Counted from the first letter of the stretch, positions 1-8,579 are shown. The stretch is DNA of 64,000 bases from Collinsella sp. An268 (GCF_002159765.1 NZ_NFJH01000006.1:1-64000), one strand, 5' to 3'. Program-made: numbers and translations. Notes: generated by a model from the sequence alone, not told the origin.

Positions 1-2
1 CA

Positions 3-683
3 GCATGTTTCTTTTCTCGACAATCAGAATCATACCGGGGCGGGCCGTGCCCTCCTTCCTATCTGGACGCTATTCCGCTGTCAAAGTGCGCAAGAAATTG
101 TACGTTACCGCGCTCTTGGGAGGTTGCCGACGGCGAGCTTGCCATCACCACGGAGCCCGGGACCGACCTGTGGCAGCGCACCTACTATCACTTTCGCAAC
201 GACAACGCGCCGGTGCTGCAGCTCGAGGTTGCCGAGCGCTTTTTCTCGCTCGTCGTGCGCACGGATTTCTCCGGCGCGCACCATCGCTTCGACCAGTGTG
301 GTGTCGCGCTCTACCTTGACGCCGAGAACTGGATCAAGGCGTCGGTTGAGTACGAGAACGAGGAGTACCAGCATCTGGGGAGCGTCGTTACCAACCACGG
401 GTGGTCCGACTGGGCGACGACCGAGATCCCCGCGTCTACGCGGCAGATGTGGTATCGCCTGAGCCGCCGCGAAGGCGACTTCCGTATCGAGTGCTCCGGT
501 GACGGCGCAAGTTGGCAGCAGATGCGCATCTGCCATCTGCACGAGGCTGCTGGCGTGGTGCGCGTGGGCGTGTATGCGGCATCGCCGGAAGACTCGTCGT
601 TCACGGCGCGGTTCAGCGACATCTCGCTCGGCCCCTGCGCATGGGCGGCGCACGACGGCCAGGCGCCCGACGAGGACTGCTGA
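3..683 (+). CDS. DUF1349-family protein, 5' end unresolved
   Basis: The clearly protein-like part begins near position 117 (W-E-V-A-D-G-E-L) and has the DUF1349 pattern: a TDLWQRTYYHF segment (a TDfW..T.Y.F-like motif), a GVALYLDAENWIKASVEYEN stretch and a final beta-rich part ending TARFSDISLG. The family is a small jelly-roll fold related to concanavalin-like lectins; its biochemical role is not established. The frame is open to the window edge, but no ATG, GTG or TTG occurs in frame before the conserved part; CTG at 78 is the only near-start. The first 25 codons do not look like protein, so the true start may be CTG, or the 5' end may be frameshifted or lie outside the window. The family call is fairly sure; the start is not. 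Confidence 0.7.
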   Translation, partial: ACFFSRQSESYRGGPCPPSYLDAIPLSKCARNCTLPRSWEVADGELAITTEPGTDLWQRTYYHFRNDNAPVLQLEVAERFFSLVVRTDFSGAHHRFDQCGVALYLDAENWIKASVEYENEEYQHLGSVVTNHGWSDWATTEIPASTRQMWYRLSRREGDFRIECSGDGASWQQMRICHLHEAAGVVRVGVYAASPEDSSFTARFSDISLGPCAWAAHDGQAPDEDC

Positions 684-763
684 GACGGGCATCCGGGGAG
701 AAGACGGGCAAGCGGCGTGCTGCCGGGCCGCGTGGCGGGGCGGACCGTGGAGGTGCGAAACGG

Positions 764-1150
764 GTGGCGAGCATCATGAGAGATGGGGAAGAGGAGCTGG
801 CCGCACCCGATCTGTGGCTGACGGAGGACATGCTGGCGCCAGATGGCGAGCGTGAGCCGGGCGACGAAGGCACATGTGATGCGGGAGCACCTGACGAGCG
901 CGCCCGCACGCCGTTTGAGCTGCCCGCGGCGGCGTATTCGTCGATGGAGCGCTACCGGGAGTTCGTCGACGGGTGTTTTGGCAGGCGGGGAGGGTTCAAC
1001 CCGCAGGATCCCGTGCACTGTCAGCTTAGGATCATGCTGGTGAGCGGGGCGGTGATCTATACCCTTGCCGACGGCAGGGAGGTCGTCGTTCCGGCACCCG
1101 AGGTGCTCACGGCAGTGTTTCCCGGCAAGGACTTCTCGCCGCGGTCATAG
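764..1150 (+). CDS. Hypothetical protein (128 aa)
   Basis: I do not recognise this protein. The GTG start at 764 is preceded by GGAGG at 749-753 with a 10-base spacer; ATG at 776 is an alternative. The N-terminal half is acidic and low in complexity (D-G-E-E-E-L, E-P-G-D-E-G). The C-terminal half looks folded: a MERYREFVDGCFG helix, then a strand-rich stretch with ADGREVVVPAPEV and the ending FPGKDFSPRS. There is no signal peptide or membrane segment. It lies 80 bases after the DUF1349 gene on the same strand and about 100 bases before the rsgA promoter, so it may be the last gene of an upstream operon. Confidence 0.6.
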   Translation: MASIMRDGEEELAAPDLWLTEDMLAPDGEREPGDEGTCDAGAPDERARTPFELPAAAYSSMERYREFVDGCFGRRGGFNPQDPVHCQLRIMLVSGAVIYTLADGREVVVPAPEVLTAVFPGKDFSPRS

Positions 1151-1228
1151 CTGCGCAGTGCCATGCCGCAGCATGCCGTTGAAGCCCCGCGCGGGTGCAA
1201 GGCGGCAGATTGCCGGTTTTGGAGCCTC

Positions 1229-1259
1229 TTGGTTAGCCCAGACAAGACGCTGCTATAAT
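1229..1259 (+). promoter_or_regulatory. Promoter of rsgA
   Basis: A perfect TATAAT -10 hexamer lies at 1254-1259, preceded by TGC (an extended -10, TGn). A partial -35, TTGGTT, lies at 1229-1234 with a long 19-base spacer. Transcription would begin near 1266, about 20 bases before the rsgA ATG. Confidence 0.75.
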
Positions 1260-1286
1260 CTCCGCAGGTAGCTTGCGGAGGTGTGC

Positions 1287-2450
1287 ATGGCAAAGAAAGC
1301 TCGAAAGAAGACGGGTTCGCGCGCCGGCGCTCGGCGGCGCGCAGGGGCGGATGCGGCCCTGGATGCCGCGGCGATCGCATCGCTGCCCTCCGGCGCAGCC
1401 CTGGCCGATGCCCCGTCGTTCGACGACCTCCGTGTGGACGATGCGCAGCGCGCGGCCTTTGAGGCGTTTCGGGTGGGGAGCGAAGCCCCCGACGAGATGC
1501 ACCTCGGGTTTGTGATCAGGCTCGACCGGGGGTTTCCCCTGGTGACGACGGCGGAGGCGACGTTTCGCGCCGAGCACGCCGTGGGTTTTGCCAAGCGCGA
1601 CCGCGAGCGCGACGAGGGGCTGTTGCCCGCCATCGGCGACGCGGTGGCGGTTCGTCTCGCCCCAGGGCACGACATGGGCGTGATTGAGCGCGTGCTGCCA
1701 CGGCGCAACGCCTTTGAGCGTTGGCGCGGCAAGAACCGCGGCGAGCGGCAGGTGCTCTGCGCCAACGTTGACCGCGTGCTCGTGGTGGCGGCGCTCGGTG
1801 CGGGCGAGGTGCTGCTCGACCGCATCGCGCGTTCCCTTGTGCTCGCGGCGGATTGCGGCGCGGCGGCGACCGTGGTGCTCACCAAGGCCGATCGCTGCAC
1901 GCCGGACGAGCTCGAGCATGAGCTTGGGCGCGTGCGGCGGCTGGTGGGCTCGGGCGTTGACGTGGTGGTGACCTCGTCGGCAGAGGGCGAGGGCGTAGAC
2001 GCGGTGCGCGAGCGTGTGCCGGCGGGGACGTGCGCCATGATTCTGGGAGAATCGGGTGCGGGTAAGTCCACCCTGCTCAACGCGTTGCTTGGGCATGAGG
2101 TGCTGGCCACGAGTGCCGTGCGCGAGCGCGACGACGCGGGCAGGCACACCACGGTTGCGCGCGTGATGGTCTCGCTCCCCGGTGGCGGGGTGGTTGCCGA
2201 TGCGCCGGGTCTTAGGAGCTTGCCCCTGGTGGGGCATGAGCGCGGGCTGGCGCGCGTCTTTCCCGAGGTGGTGGAGGCGGCGCATGGCTGCCGCTTTAAC
2301 GATTGCACGCATACGCATGAGCCGGGTTGCGCCGTGCGCGAGGCCGAGGCCGCGGGCGAGCTCGACTCGGTGCGGCTCGAGGCGTGCCTGACCTTGGCGC
2401 GGGCGATGCGCGTGAGCGCCCAGAGTCTCGATCCGGACGTAAAGCTGTAG
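1287..2450 (+). CDS. rsgA: Ribosome small-subunit-dependent GTPase RsgA
   Basis: RsgA is a late 30S-subunit assembly GTPase; hydrolysis on the immature subunit promotes its maturation. The sequence shows the circularly permuted GTPase order: an OB-fold-like N-terminal part, then the G4 motif TKAD, G1 GESGAGKST, a switch region with GRHTT, G3 DAPG and a C-terminal zinc finger with C-x(4)-C-x-H-x(5)-C spacing (CRFNDCTHTHEPGC). At 387 aa it is slightly long because of a basic N-terminal tail (AKKARKKTG), plausibly for rRNA contact. ATG 1287 is chosen because GGAGG at 1277-1281 is 5 bases upstream; GTG 1281 overlaps that site. It has its own promoter and is followed by an insertion sequence. Confidence 0.97.
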   Translation: MAKKARKKTGSRAGARRRAGADAALDAAAIASLPSGAALADAPSFDDLRVDDAQRAAFEAFRVGSEAPDEMHLGFVIRLDRGFPLVTTAEATFRAEHAVGFAKRDRERDEGLLPAIGDAVAVRLAPGHDMGVIERVLPRRNAFERWRGKNRGERQVLCANVDRVLVVAALGAGEVLLDRIARSLVLAADCGAAATVVLTKADRCTPDELEHELGRVRRLVGSGVDVVVTSSAEGEGVDAVRERVPAGTCAMILGESGAGKSTLLNALLGHEVLATSAVRERDDAGRHTTVARVMVSLPGGGVVADAPGLRSLPLVGHERGLARVFPEVVEAAHGCRFNDCTHTHEPGCAVREAEAAGELDSVRLEACLTLARAMRVSAQSLDPDVKL

Positions 2451-2518
2451 CGGATACGCTGCCGGCGCCGTTGGGTGCCGGGGTGCTGTGCGGCGCGCGC
2501 AGCGCGTCGCGCAAAAAC

Positions 2519-2537
2519 CCACCCGCTAGGCGGGCGG
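2519..2537 (+). repeat. IS200 left-end hairpin
   Basis: CCCGC (2522-2526) pairs with GCGGG (2530-2534) around a TAG loop. The stem continues after one A/C mismatch with CC (2519-2520) and GG (2536-2537). An imperfect subterminal hairpin of this type is what IS200/IS605 transposases bind. Confidence 0.65.
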
Positions 2538-2629
2538 ACAACGGCCTGCTTTACGAGACCACCCTCCCGCCGGACACTTGCGATTGTTCGGGCCGCAGGC
2601 AATCCGAGTCGGAAGGGCGGTGGTGGCGT

Positions 2630-3103
2630 ATGGCCCAGAAGGCCTGCAGCCTGTCGCACACGAAGTGGCCGTGCAGGTACCGCATCGTGTTCACGCCGAA
2701 GTATAGAAGGAAAGTCATCTACAACCAAACCAGGTCCGACCTGGGGGAGATATTCAGGAAGCTCTGCCAGTACAAGGGGATCGAGATCATCGAGGGGCAC
2801 CTGATGCCCGACCACGCGCACATGCTGCTGGCGATACCGCCGAAGTGCAGCGTCGCGAGCGTGATGGGCTACCTGAAGGGGAAAAGCCCGCTGATGACAT
2901 TCGACCGGCACGCGAACATGAAGTGCAAGTTCGGCAACAGGAAGTTCTGGTCGGCGGGTTACTACGTGTCGACCGTCGGGCTGAACGAGGCGACGGCCGC
3001 GAAGTGCATACGCGAGCAGGAGAAGGCGGACATCGCGCTGGACCGGCTGAGCGTCAAGGAGCACGGGGACCCGTTCTCGAGGGGTCCCAAGAAGAGGGGC
3101 TAG
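2630..3103 (+). CDS. tnpA: IS200-family Y1 transposase TnpA
   Basis: The 157-aa product has the expected length and landmarks of IS200/IS605 TnpA, an HUH single-strand transposase. The metal-binding HUH motif is seen as MPDHAHMLLAIPP near residue 64 and the catalytic tyrosine lies in the segment AGYYVSTVG near residue 105. The N-terminal YRIVFTPKYRRKVIY and the C-terminal IREQEKADIALDRL are typical of the family. The frame is intact from ATG 2630 to TAG, so the copy may be functional. It acts as a dimer on hairpins at the element ends, cutting one strand through a 5'-phosphotyrosine link. A short open extension upstream of ATG 2630 runs through the left-end hairpin and is not part of the protein. 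Confidence 0.95.
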   Translation: MAQKACSLSHTKWPCRYRIVFTPKYRRKVIYNQTRSDLGEIFRKLCQYKGIEIIEGHLMPDHAHMLLAIPPKCSVASVMGYLKGKSPLMTFDRHANMKCKFGNRKFWSAGYYVSTVGLNEATAAKCIREQEKADIALDRLSVKEHGDPFSRGPKKRG

Positions 3104-3442
3104 CGCCGGTTTGACCGGCTGGCCGCGAGTCAAGATGCCGTGCGGCCTGAACAGCGTGAAGGCCGGCGCCTTTAGACGCGGGCCGGCATTCCGAGGGTTA
3201 TACCCTAAGAGCAAACCACCCCTTTTAGGGGTGGTTCTGATTGCGCACCGCAATTGAACTGCTTCACTTTTTATCCAACCGGTTTTGGGCGACTTTCCCG
3301 CTGAATCTGTCGCAAACCTGACCGGCGTGTCAGATCTGCGCACAGCGATTGGTTGGATGCCGCACCGACTTTCTGAGATTGTGCCCAAGAGCACGCACAT
3401 CCGCTCTGAGAATGAAGCCAGGGGAGCCGGACGGAGGCTCGG
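3104..3442 (+). other. Intergenic region: IS right end and leader of the Tad operon
   Basis: No gene is visible. The first 135 bases are the GC-rich right end of the IS200 element, closing with the hairpin at 3214-3236. The rest (3241-3442) is less GC-rich and must hold the Tad operon promoter, but I see no convincing -35/-10 pair. An 8-base inverted repeat, ATCCAACC (3273-3280) and GGTTGGAT (3351-3358), is present with no clear meaning. Confidence 0.5.
3214..3236 (+). repeat. IS200 right-end hairpin
   Basis: AACCACCCC (3214-3222) and GGGGTGGTT (3228-3236) form a perfect 9-bp stem with a 5-base loop, TTTTA. It lies 111 bases after the transposase stop and is the probable right-end recognition hairpin. 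It could also stop transcription running out of the element, although it lacks a good T-run. Confidence 0.7.
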
Positions 3443-4207
3443 GTGCGGGAAAGGCGGGTGCGAAGCGTGAGACGAACCACCAAATTGCTGCTGAGCGTTG
3501 CTTCGGGAGTGCTCGCTTGCGTCGTGGCCCTCTGGTACGGCTCCTCGGTGCGCGCGGAAGCGGAGCAGATGCGGCAGGAGGCCCTCGCGGCTTACGGGGG
3601 CGATCTGGTGAGCGTGTGCGTCGCGACGCGCGACGTCGATGCCGGCGAGGTGTTGAGCGAGGCGAATGTTCATGTCGAGGAGTGGGTGGCGAGTCTGCTT
3701 CCGGAAGATGCGGAAACCTCGCTCGACAACCTCGTCGGCGAGCGCGCGACATCGGCTATCCCGGCCCGTGCGGTTATCAGCCCCGTTTATCTCGAGCGGG
3801 GCGACGGCGCCATCGAGGTGCCGGCGGGCACGGTGGCGGTTTCTGTCGCGGTGGACGAGGAGCATGCCGTGGGCGGCGCCTTGGCCGCGGGCGATGCGGT
3901 GGACGTGTACGTCTCCACCAACGGCGTCGCGGACCGCCTGTGCCGGGCGACGGTTATCGCGACGAGCGCCGAGGGCAGCGAGGCGGGTGGGGCGGCGATC
4001 AGCTGGGCCACGCTCGCCGTCGAGCCGGAGCGCGTGAGCGAGGTTCTTGCAGCGACGGCGCGCGGCTCGGTGAGTCTGACGCTGCCCGATGCGAAGCTGC
4101 CCGACGAGACGGATGCGGCGCCCGACGAGAGCGTCCCGGCGTCGGATGACGAGGCAGTGGAGGACGGCGGGGCGGCCGCTCCAGCCGATGAGGAAGGGGC
4201 TTCCTGA
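3443..4207 (+). CDS. cpaB: Flp pilus assembly protein CpaB/RcpC-like (SAF domain)
   Basis: A 254-aa protein with one N-terminal membrane anchor (about residues 12-32, LLLSVASGVLACVVALWYG), an SAF-like domain with the typical V-x-T-R-D-V-D-A-G-E-V-L core near residue 60 and a second domain around VAVDEEHAVGG...GDAVDVYVS. CpaB/RcpC proteins are periplasmic or extracytoplasmic parts of the Tad secretion machine. The C-terminus is an acidic disordered tail. GTG 3443 is chosen because GGAGG at 3433-3437 is 5 bases upstream; GTG 3458 and 3467 are in-frame alternatives. It is the first gene of the Tad operon, and its stop overlaps the next start (TGATGG). Confidence 0.88.
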   Translation: MRERRVRSVRRTTKLLLSVASGVLACVVALWYGSSVRAEAEQMRQEALAAYGGDLVSVCVATRDVDAGEVLSEANVHVEEWVASLLPEDAETSLDNLVGERATSAIPARAVISPVYLERGDGAIEVPAGTVAVSVAVDEEHAVGGALAAGDAVDVYVSTNGVADRLCRATVIATSAEGSEAGGAAISWATLAVEPERVSEVLAATARGSVSLTLPDAKLPDETDAAPDESVPASDDEAVEDGGAAAPADEEGAS

Positions 4208-5676
4208 TGGAAACGATTTGGCTTGCCTGCTGTGCGTGCGAGGCCTACCCCCAGATTCAGCGCGAGATCGCGGCGCGCTCTCCTCAGGCGAAGATCATGC
4301 GGGTCGACGGCGCCGCGTCGCTCGCGACGGTGGTCTTGGCGTTCGCGCAGGCGGAAACAGAGGTCGGCGTGGCGGTTGCGGCATCGGGCGCGCGGGTGCT
4401 GGAGGCACTTGAGGCACTGCCCCGGGATACACCGGTGTGCCAGGTCATCGCGCTTTGCCCCGAGACGGACGCCGCGCTCGCCGCGCGGTTGTTCCAGGCG
4501 GGTGCAACCGAGGTCATCGCGGGAGCGAGGGCGCTTCCAGACGATAGCGAGGAAGAGGAACGTGCGGAGACGGAGCGCGTCGCAGGCGCGCCCGCGCGGC
4601 CGCGCGCCTGCGATGAGGAAGCGTTCGGGGCGCCCCATGGTGACATGCGGATGGCTTCTCCTCCGGAGGAGGCCGTCGCGGAGGCGGTGCCCCGGGCGCT
4701 GGCCGGTGCGGGTTCCTTTGCGGATGATTTGGACGAACCGGAGCGGACGGGGGTTGCCGAGCCGGTTGTCGCCGAGGTGATACCCCGCCGGGGGCACGCG
4801 ACCCGTTGCGAGGATGTTCCCTCCACGGAGGAGAGCGCTCCTGCGGCGCCGTTGGTGACGCTCATCTCGGGGCGCGGCGGATGCGGCAAGACCACGCTGG
4901 CGGGCGCGATGGCGCTCAGGGCCAGTGCGCGGGGCCTGCGGTGCGCGCTCATCGATCTCGACCTCATGTTTGGCAACCTCTACGCGCTCTTGGGGGTTGA
5001 GGAGCCCCGCGATGCAGCGCCGCTGGCAGCCGCTGTCTCCCTGGGGGCCCTGACCGAGGGCGAGCTGGTGCGCGCCTCCATGCGGGTGGGGCCCGGCCTC
5101 ACGCTCTGGGGTCCCGTGCAGGCGCCCGAGCAGGCGGAGCTTATGGGGCCCGTGGTAGACGAGCTCATACCCCTGCTGCGCCGAGAGGCAGACCTCATCA
5201 TCGTGGACACGTCGGTCACGTGGACCGATGCCGTGGCGGCGTCGGTTGCCGCCTGCGACCGGTGCCTGGTGGTGGGCGACGACAGGGTGGGTGCGACGGC
5301 GGCCGCCGAGCGCGCGATCGATCTGGCGGCACGCATCGGCGTCTCCCGCACCAAGATGGTGAGCGTCTTCAACCGGTGCTCGTCGCGCGAGGGCGCCGAG
5401 GATGCCGCCGCGCGCTTCGAGTTTACGACGGCGCTCGGCATGAAGGCGCGTATCGACGAAGGGGGTTCGGATTTGCCGGGGCTCGCAGCGGTCGGACGGC
5501 TCGACCGGGTGCTCGCTCAGCCCGGGGCGTTTCAGGCGAGCGTGTGCGCCCTCACCGACACCCTGCTCGGCGAGCTCGGCTGCGTCGGCGCGGCGGACGA
5601 TGCGCCGGCCGCTCCCGCCGAGCCGCGCGTGCGCATCCGCCTTCCCTGGAAGCGGGGAGGGGGATGGGAGCCATGA
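4207..5676 (+). CDS. tadZ: Tad pilus ATPase TadZ/CpaE-like (MinD/ParA family)
   Basis: The 489-aa protein has an N-terminal receiver-like region without an obvious phosphoacceptor, a long acidic Ala/Pro/Glu-rich linker (about residues 115-215) and a MinD/ParA-type P-loop domain with the deviant Walker A GRGGCGKTT near residue 222. DLDLMFGNLYALLGVEE and IIVDTSVTWTDAVA (Walker B and switch regions) follow. TadZ/CpaE proteins localise the Tad machine to the cell pole or to specific sites. It starts at the stop of cpaB and its end overlaps tadA by four bases, so the genes are translationally coupled. The family call is firm; the localising role is inferred from homologues. Confidence 0.93.
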   Translation: METIWLACCACEAYPQIQREIAARSPQAKIMRVDGAASLATVVLAFAQAETEVGVAVAASGARVLEALEALPRDTPVCQVIALCPETDAALAARLFQAGATEVIAGARALPDDSEEEERAETERVAGAPARPRACDEEAFGAPHGDMRMASPPEEAVAEAVPRALAGAGSFADDLDEPERTGVAEPVVAEVIPRRGHATRCEDVPSTEESAPAAPLVTLISGRGGCGKTTLAGAMALRASARGLRCALIDLDLMFGNLYALLGVEEPRDAAPLAAAVSLGALTEGELVRASMRVGPGLTLWGPVQAPEQAELMGPVVDELIPLLRREADLIIVDTSVTWTDAVAASVAACDRCLVVGDDRVGATAAAERAIDLAARIGVSRTKMVSVFNRCSSREGAEDAAARFEFTTALGMKARIDEGGSDLPGLAAVGRLDRVLAQPGAFQASVCALTDTLLGELGCVGAADDAPAAPAEPRVRIRLPWKRGGGWEP

Positions 5677-7010
5677 GCGTGCGGGAACGTATGCGCCGCG
5701 CGGCAGAGGGCTCGCCGCGCCAGGCGGGTCGATCTCAGGCGGTGGTGCAGCGCCGTGCGCTCGTGAGCGCTGTCAAGCGCGACGCCATCGCCCGCGTGGG
5801 CTTTGACGAGATGGTGCGCATCGTGGGCGGCGACGAGCCCGAGCGCTCGCGAGCCGAGCTGCGCCCCGCCGTCGAGGCGATGGTGAACGCGCAGGGCCTC
5901 TTCGAGTTCGACCGCGCTCTGCGCGGGCGGGTTATAGAGGGCGTCATCGACGATATCGTCGGGTTGGGTCCGCTCCAGCCCCTGCTCGACGACGATACGG
6001 TGAGCGAGATCATGGTCAACGGGTGCCGTTCCGCCTTCTTCGAGCGCCGCGGTGTGCTGTACCCCATGGAGAGCCTGTTTGAGAGCGACGAGCAGATCCG
6101 CATCCTTATCGACCGCATCGTCGCTCCGCTCGGGCGCCGCCTCGACGAGCGGAGTCCGCTCGTGAACGCGCGCCTCAAGAGCGGGTATCGCGTCAACGCG
6201 GTTATTCCGCCCATCGCCCTCGACGGCCCGATTCTCACCATCAGGAAGTTCTCCGATCGCATCACATCGCTTCGCGAACTCGTGCGCCTGGGCTCGCTTC
6301 CGGAGTGGTATGCCTGCCTGCTCTCGTGCGCGGTGTCGCTCAGGCAGGATCTTGCCGTGGTGGGGGGCACCGGTTCGGGTAAGACGACGCTTCTCAACGC
6401 GCTGTCGAGCGAGATTCCCACAGGGGAGCGCATCATCACCATCGAGGACGCAGCCGAGCTCAAGTTCTCGCGGCACCCCCATGTGGTGCGTCTCGAGGCG
6501 CGCGAGGCATCGATCGAGGGCGAGGGCGCGGTCACCATCCGCGACCTGGTGGCCAACGCGCTGCGCATGCGGCCCGACCGTATCGTGGTTGGCGAGGTGC
6601 GCGGCGGCGAGGCGATCGACATGCTGAGCGCCATGCAGACGGGTCACGACGGCTCGCTCACCACGCTGCACGCGGGGAGCGAAGAGGAGGCGGTGGTGCG
6701 CCTGACGCTTTTGGCACGCTACGGCATCAACCTGCCGTCGGAGCTCATCGAGGAGCAGATCGCCCTTGCGCTCGACGGCATCGTCATGTCCGAGCGCCGC
6801 CCCGATGGCCGCCGGTTCGTATCGACCTATTCGGGCGTGTCACGCGCACCCGGCGGGGGCGTCGCGCTCGAGCGCTACGTCTCCTTCGACCGTGCCACGG
6901 CGACATGGCGCCTTGAGCGCGAGCCGCCGTTTATCGCGCGGGCACTCGAGGCGGGCACGCTGAGCGAGGAGGAGGTGGCGCAATGGAGGAGCTCATGCCC
7001 TGGGGAGTAG
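5673..7010 (+). CDS. tadA: Tad pilus assembly ATPase TadA/CpaF
   Basis: This is the secretion ATPase that powers assembly of the Flp pilus as a cytoplasmic hexamer. Of its 445 aa, the N-terminal part (about residues 20-150) is the CpaF-type all-alpha and N2 region with GLGPLQPLLDDDTVSEIMVN. The C-terminal RecA-like domain has Walker A GGTGSGKTT near residue 229, an Asp box (IEDAAEL), Walker B RIVVGEVRGGEA near residue 300 and a His box (TTLHAGS). ATG 5673 overlaps the tadZ stop (ATGA) and has GGGAGG 12 bases upstream; ATG 5664 is the alternative. It overlaps tadB by 28 bases. Confidence 0.97.
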   Translation: MSVRERMRRAAEGSPRQAGRSQAVVQRRALVSAVKRDAIARVGFDEMVRIVGGDEPERSRAELRPAVEAMVNAQGLFEFDRALRGRVIEGVIDDIVGLGPLQPLLDDDTVSEIMVNGCRSAFFERRGVLYPMESLFESDEQIRILIDRIVAPLGRRLDERSPLVNARLKSGYRVNAVIPPIALDGPILTIRKFSDRITSLRELVRLGSLPEWYACLLSCAVSLRQDLAVVGGTGSGKTTLLNALSSEIPTGERIITIEDAAELKFSRHPHVVRLEAREASIEGEGAVTIRDLVANALRMRPDRIVVGEVRGGEAIDMLSAMQTGHDGSLTTLHAGSEEEAVVRLTLLARYGINLPSELIEEQIALALDGIVMSERRPDGRRFVSTYSGVSRAPGGGVALERYVSFDRATATWRLEREPPFIARALEAGTLSEEEVAQWRSSCPGE

Positions 7011-7933
7011 GGGCGCTGACCGCCGTCTCCGTGCGCGCTGCACTCGACATCGCCTCGCCCGCAGGCTCCCGCCGCGGTGAGGGGAGGGTGCACTCCGACG
7101 TGCTGCGTCTGCGCGCGCTTGCGCTCGCCCGGCGCCTGGGCGGATGGGTGCACGTGCCGGCGCGGGTCGAGCGGGTGGTGGACGCGTGGGCCGCTGAGGC
7201 CGCGCATCTGGCGGCGCCGCTTGTAGGGCCGGCCGCGCGCGAGCGCACCGCTGCGCGCGGAACGCTCTACCTGCAGGTGGCCGCGGGGGCGCTTCTGGGC
7301 TTTGTCGTCGCGCTCTCGCCCTGGGGTCTTCTGGTGGGGGCGGTTGCCCCCGCGGCGGTCTGCGCCTCCCGCGCGGCGCGCCGTGCGCGCGAGACTGCCC
7401 GGCGCGTCGAGGCGGCCATGCCCGAGGCCTTCCAAGCGCTCGCCATCTCGCTGGGGTCGGGGCATTCTCTGGCGCAGGCGCTGCGCTTCGTGGGGGCGCA
7501 CGCCGAGGAGCCTCTTCGGTCGGCGTTTCTCGAGGCCTCGCTCGAGATCACGTGCGGCGTGCCCGCGCATGAGGCCCTGCAGGAGCTGCTGCGCCGCCTG
7601 CCGGCGCCGGGGCTCGGCCTCGTGACGACGGCGCTCGCGGTCTCGCAGCGCACGGGCGCCCCCTTGCGCGATCTGCTCGGCCGTGCCGCCGGCATGGTGG
7701 GGGAGCGCATTGAGCTTGCGCGCCGGTTGGAGGTCAAGACCGCGCAGGCACGTCTCTCGGCACGGCTCGTGACGGCGATGCCCGTGGTGCTCATGGGCGC
7801 CCTGACGCTGCTCTCGCCGGATTTCCGGGCGGGCATCGCGTCTGTCGCCGGGGCGCTTTCCGTGGTGGTCGCGCTGGCGCTCGATGCCGTCGCGTGGCTC
7901 ATCATCCGCAAGATCATGGAGGTGAAGGTGTGA
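6983..7933 (+). CDS. tadB: Tad pilus inner-membrane protein TadB (GspF-like)
   Basis: A 316-aa integral membrane protein with the type II secretion F domain: EAFQALAISLGSGHSLAQAL near residues 148-167 and the second helix bundle with LARRLEVKTAQARLSARLV. Hydrophobic segments occur near residues 88-120, 263-280 and 290-310. With TadC it forms the inner-membrane platform on which TadA acts. The start overlaps the end of tadA, and the stop TGA 7931-7933 overlaps the tadC ATG. Only the order TadA, TadB, TadC separates it from TadC by name; the two are distant paralogues. Confidence 0.93.
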   Translation: MEELMPWGVGALTAVSVRAALDIASPAGSRRGEGRVHSDVLRLRALALARRLGGWVHVPARVERVVDAWAAEAAHLAAPLVGPAARERTAARGTLYLQVAAGALLGFVVALSPWGLLVGAVAPAAVCASRAARRARETARRVEAAMPEAFQALAISLGSGHSLAQALRFVGAHAEEPLRSAFLEASLEITCGVPAHEALQELLRRLPAPGLGLVTTALAVSQRTGAPLRDLLGRAAGMVGERIELARRLEVKTAQARLSARLVTAMPVVLMGALTLLSPDFRAGIASVAGALSVVVALALDAVAWLIIRKIMEVKV

Positions 7934-8568
7934 TGGCAGGGCTGTTGTGGGGAGCCGCGGCGGTGGGCGCGGGCACCTCGGCCGCTGTGGGGGCATGGCT
8001 GTCGTGGCGGGCGGACGAGCTGCGGTGGCTGGGCCATCGCGTCCGCGACGAGCTCCGTGTGCTCGGGGCGCTGCTCGAGCGCACGGCACATCGTCTGGCG
8101 CGCCCCCAAGACCCCGATGATGCCCGGGTGTCCCTCTCAGAGGTCTCCGAGATGATCGATGTTGTCAATCTGGGGCTCTCCGCGGGGCTCTCGTTCGATG
8201 CGGCGCTCGAGCTCTACGGCGCTTCGCGGCACACCCCGCTTGCCAGGGAGATGATGCGCGCGCTTTTGCTGTGGCGCATCGGGGCGGGGACGCGCGAGGA
8301 GGAGCTGACGGCGGTTGCGCGCCGCGTTCATATGAAGGTGCTGGAATCGTTTGCCGTGGCCGTCTCAGAGGCCATCGCGCTCGGCGCGCCCCTGGCGGAG
8401 ACGCTCGCCGCCCAAGGGCGCGAGATTCGCGCGGCGCATCGTGCGGAGATCGAGCGCGCTATCGAGCAGGCGCCGGTAAAGCTCCTGATACCTACCGGCA
8501 CGCTTATCCTGCCGGCGCTGCTGCTGTCCATATTGGGGCCGTTCGTCGCGGCGAGCGGCATGTGGTGA
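7933..8568 (+). CDS. tadC: Tad pilus inner-membrane protein TadC (GspF-like)
   Basis: The 211-aa product is the second GspF-type platform protein. An N-terminal membrane helix (about residues 3-22) is followed by an amphipathic region, then the conserved EMIDVVNLGLSAGLSFDAALELYG block and a C-terminal hydrophobic hairpin (LLIPTGTLILPALLLSILGP). It is shorter than TadB and has no long cytoplasmic N-terminus, as is common in TadC. ATG 7933 overlaps the TadB stop, so translation is coupled. GTG 7930 is in frame but is a poorer fit. Confidence 0.93.
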   Translation: MAGLLWGAAAVGAGTSAAVGAWLSWRADELRWLGHRVRDELRVLGALLERTAHRLARPQDPDDARVSLSEVSEMIDVVNLGLSAGLSFDAALELYGASRHTPLAREMMRALLLWRIGAGTREEELTAVARRVHMKVLESFAVAVSEAIALGAPLAETLAAQGREIRAAHRAEIERAIEQAPVKLLIPTGTLILPALLLSILGPFVAASGMW

Positions 8569-8579
8569 GGAGGTCAACC

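Larger units (their letters stand above)
2517..3240 (+). mobile_element. IS200-group insertion sequence
   Basis: This is a single-gene element: a Y1 transposase at 2630-3103 flanked by imperfect hairpins instead of terminal inverted repeats, as is usual in the IS200/IS605 family. The left-end hairpin is at 2519-2537 and the right-end hairpin at 3214-3236. No accessory tnpB is present, which places it in the IS200 group. IS200 elements move as single strands and make no target duplication, so the exact borders cannot be read from one copy. It sits in the gap between rsgA and the Tad pilus operon and interrupts no recognisable gene. Confidence 0.85.

Noticed and set aside
1253-3865. Very long open frame on the minus strand across rsgA, the IS and cpaB
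   Set aside because: It is Arg/Pro/His-rich and crosses three well-supported plus-strand features. High GC alone keeps such antisense frames open.
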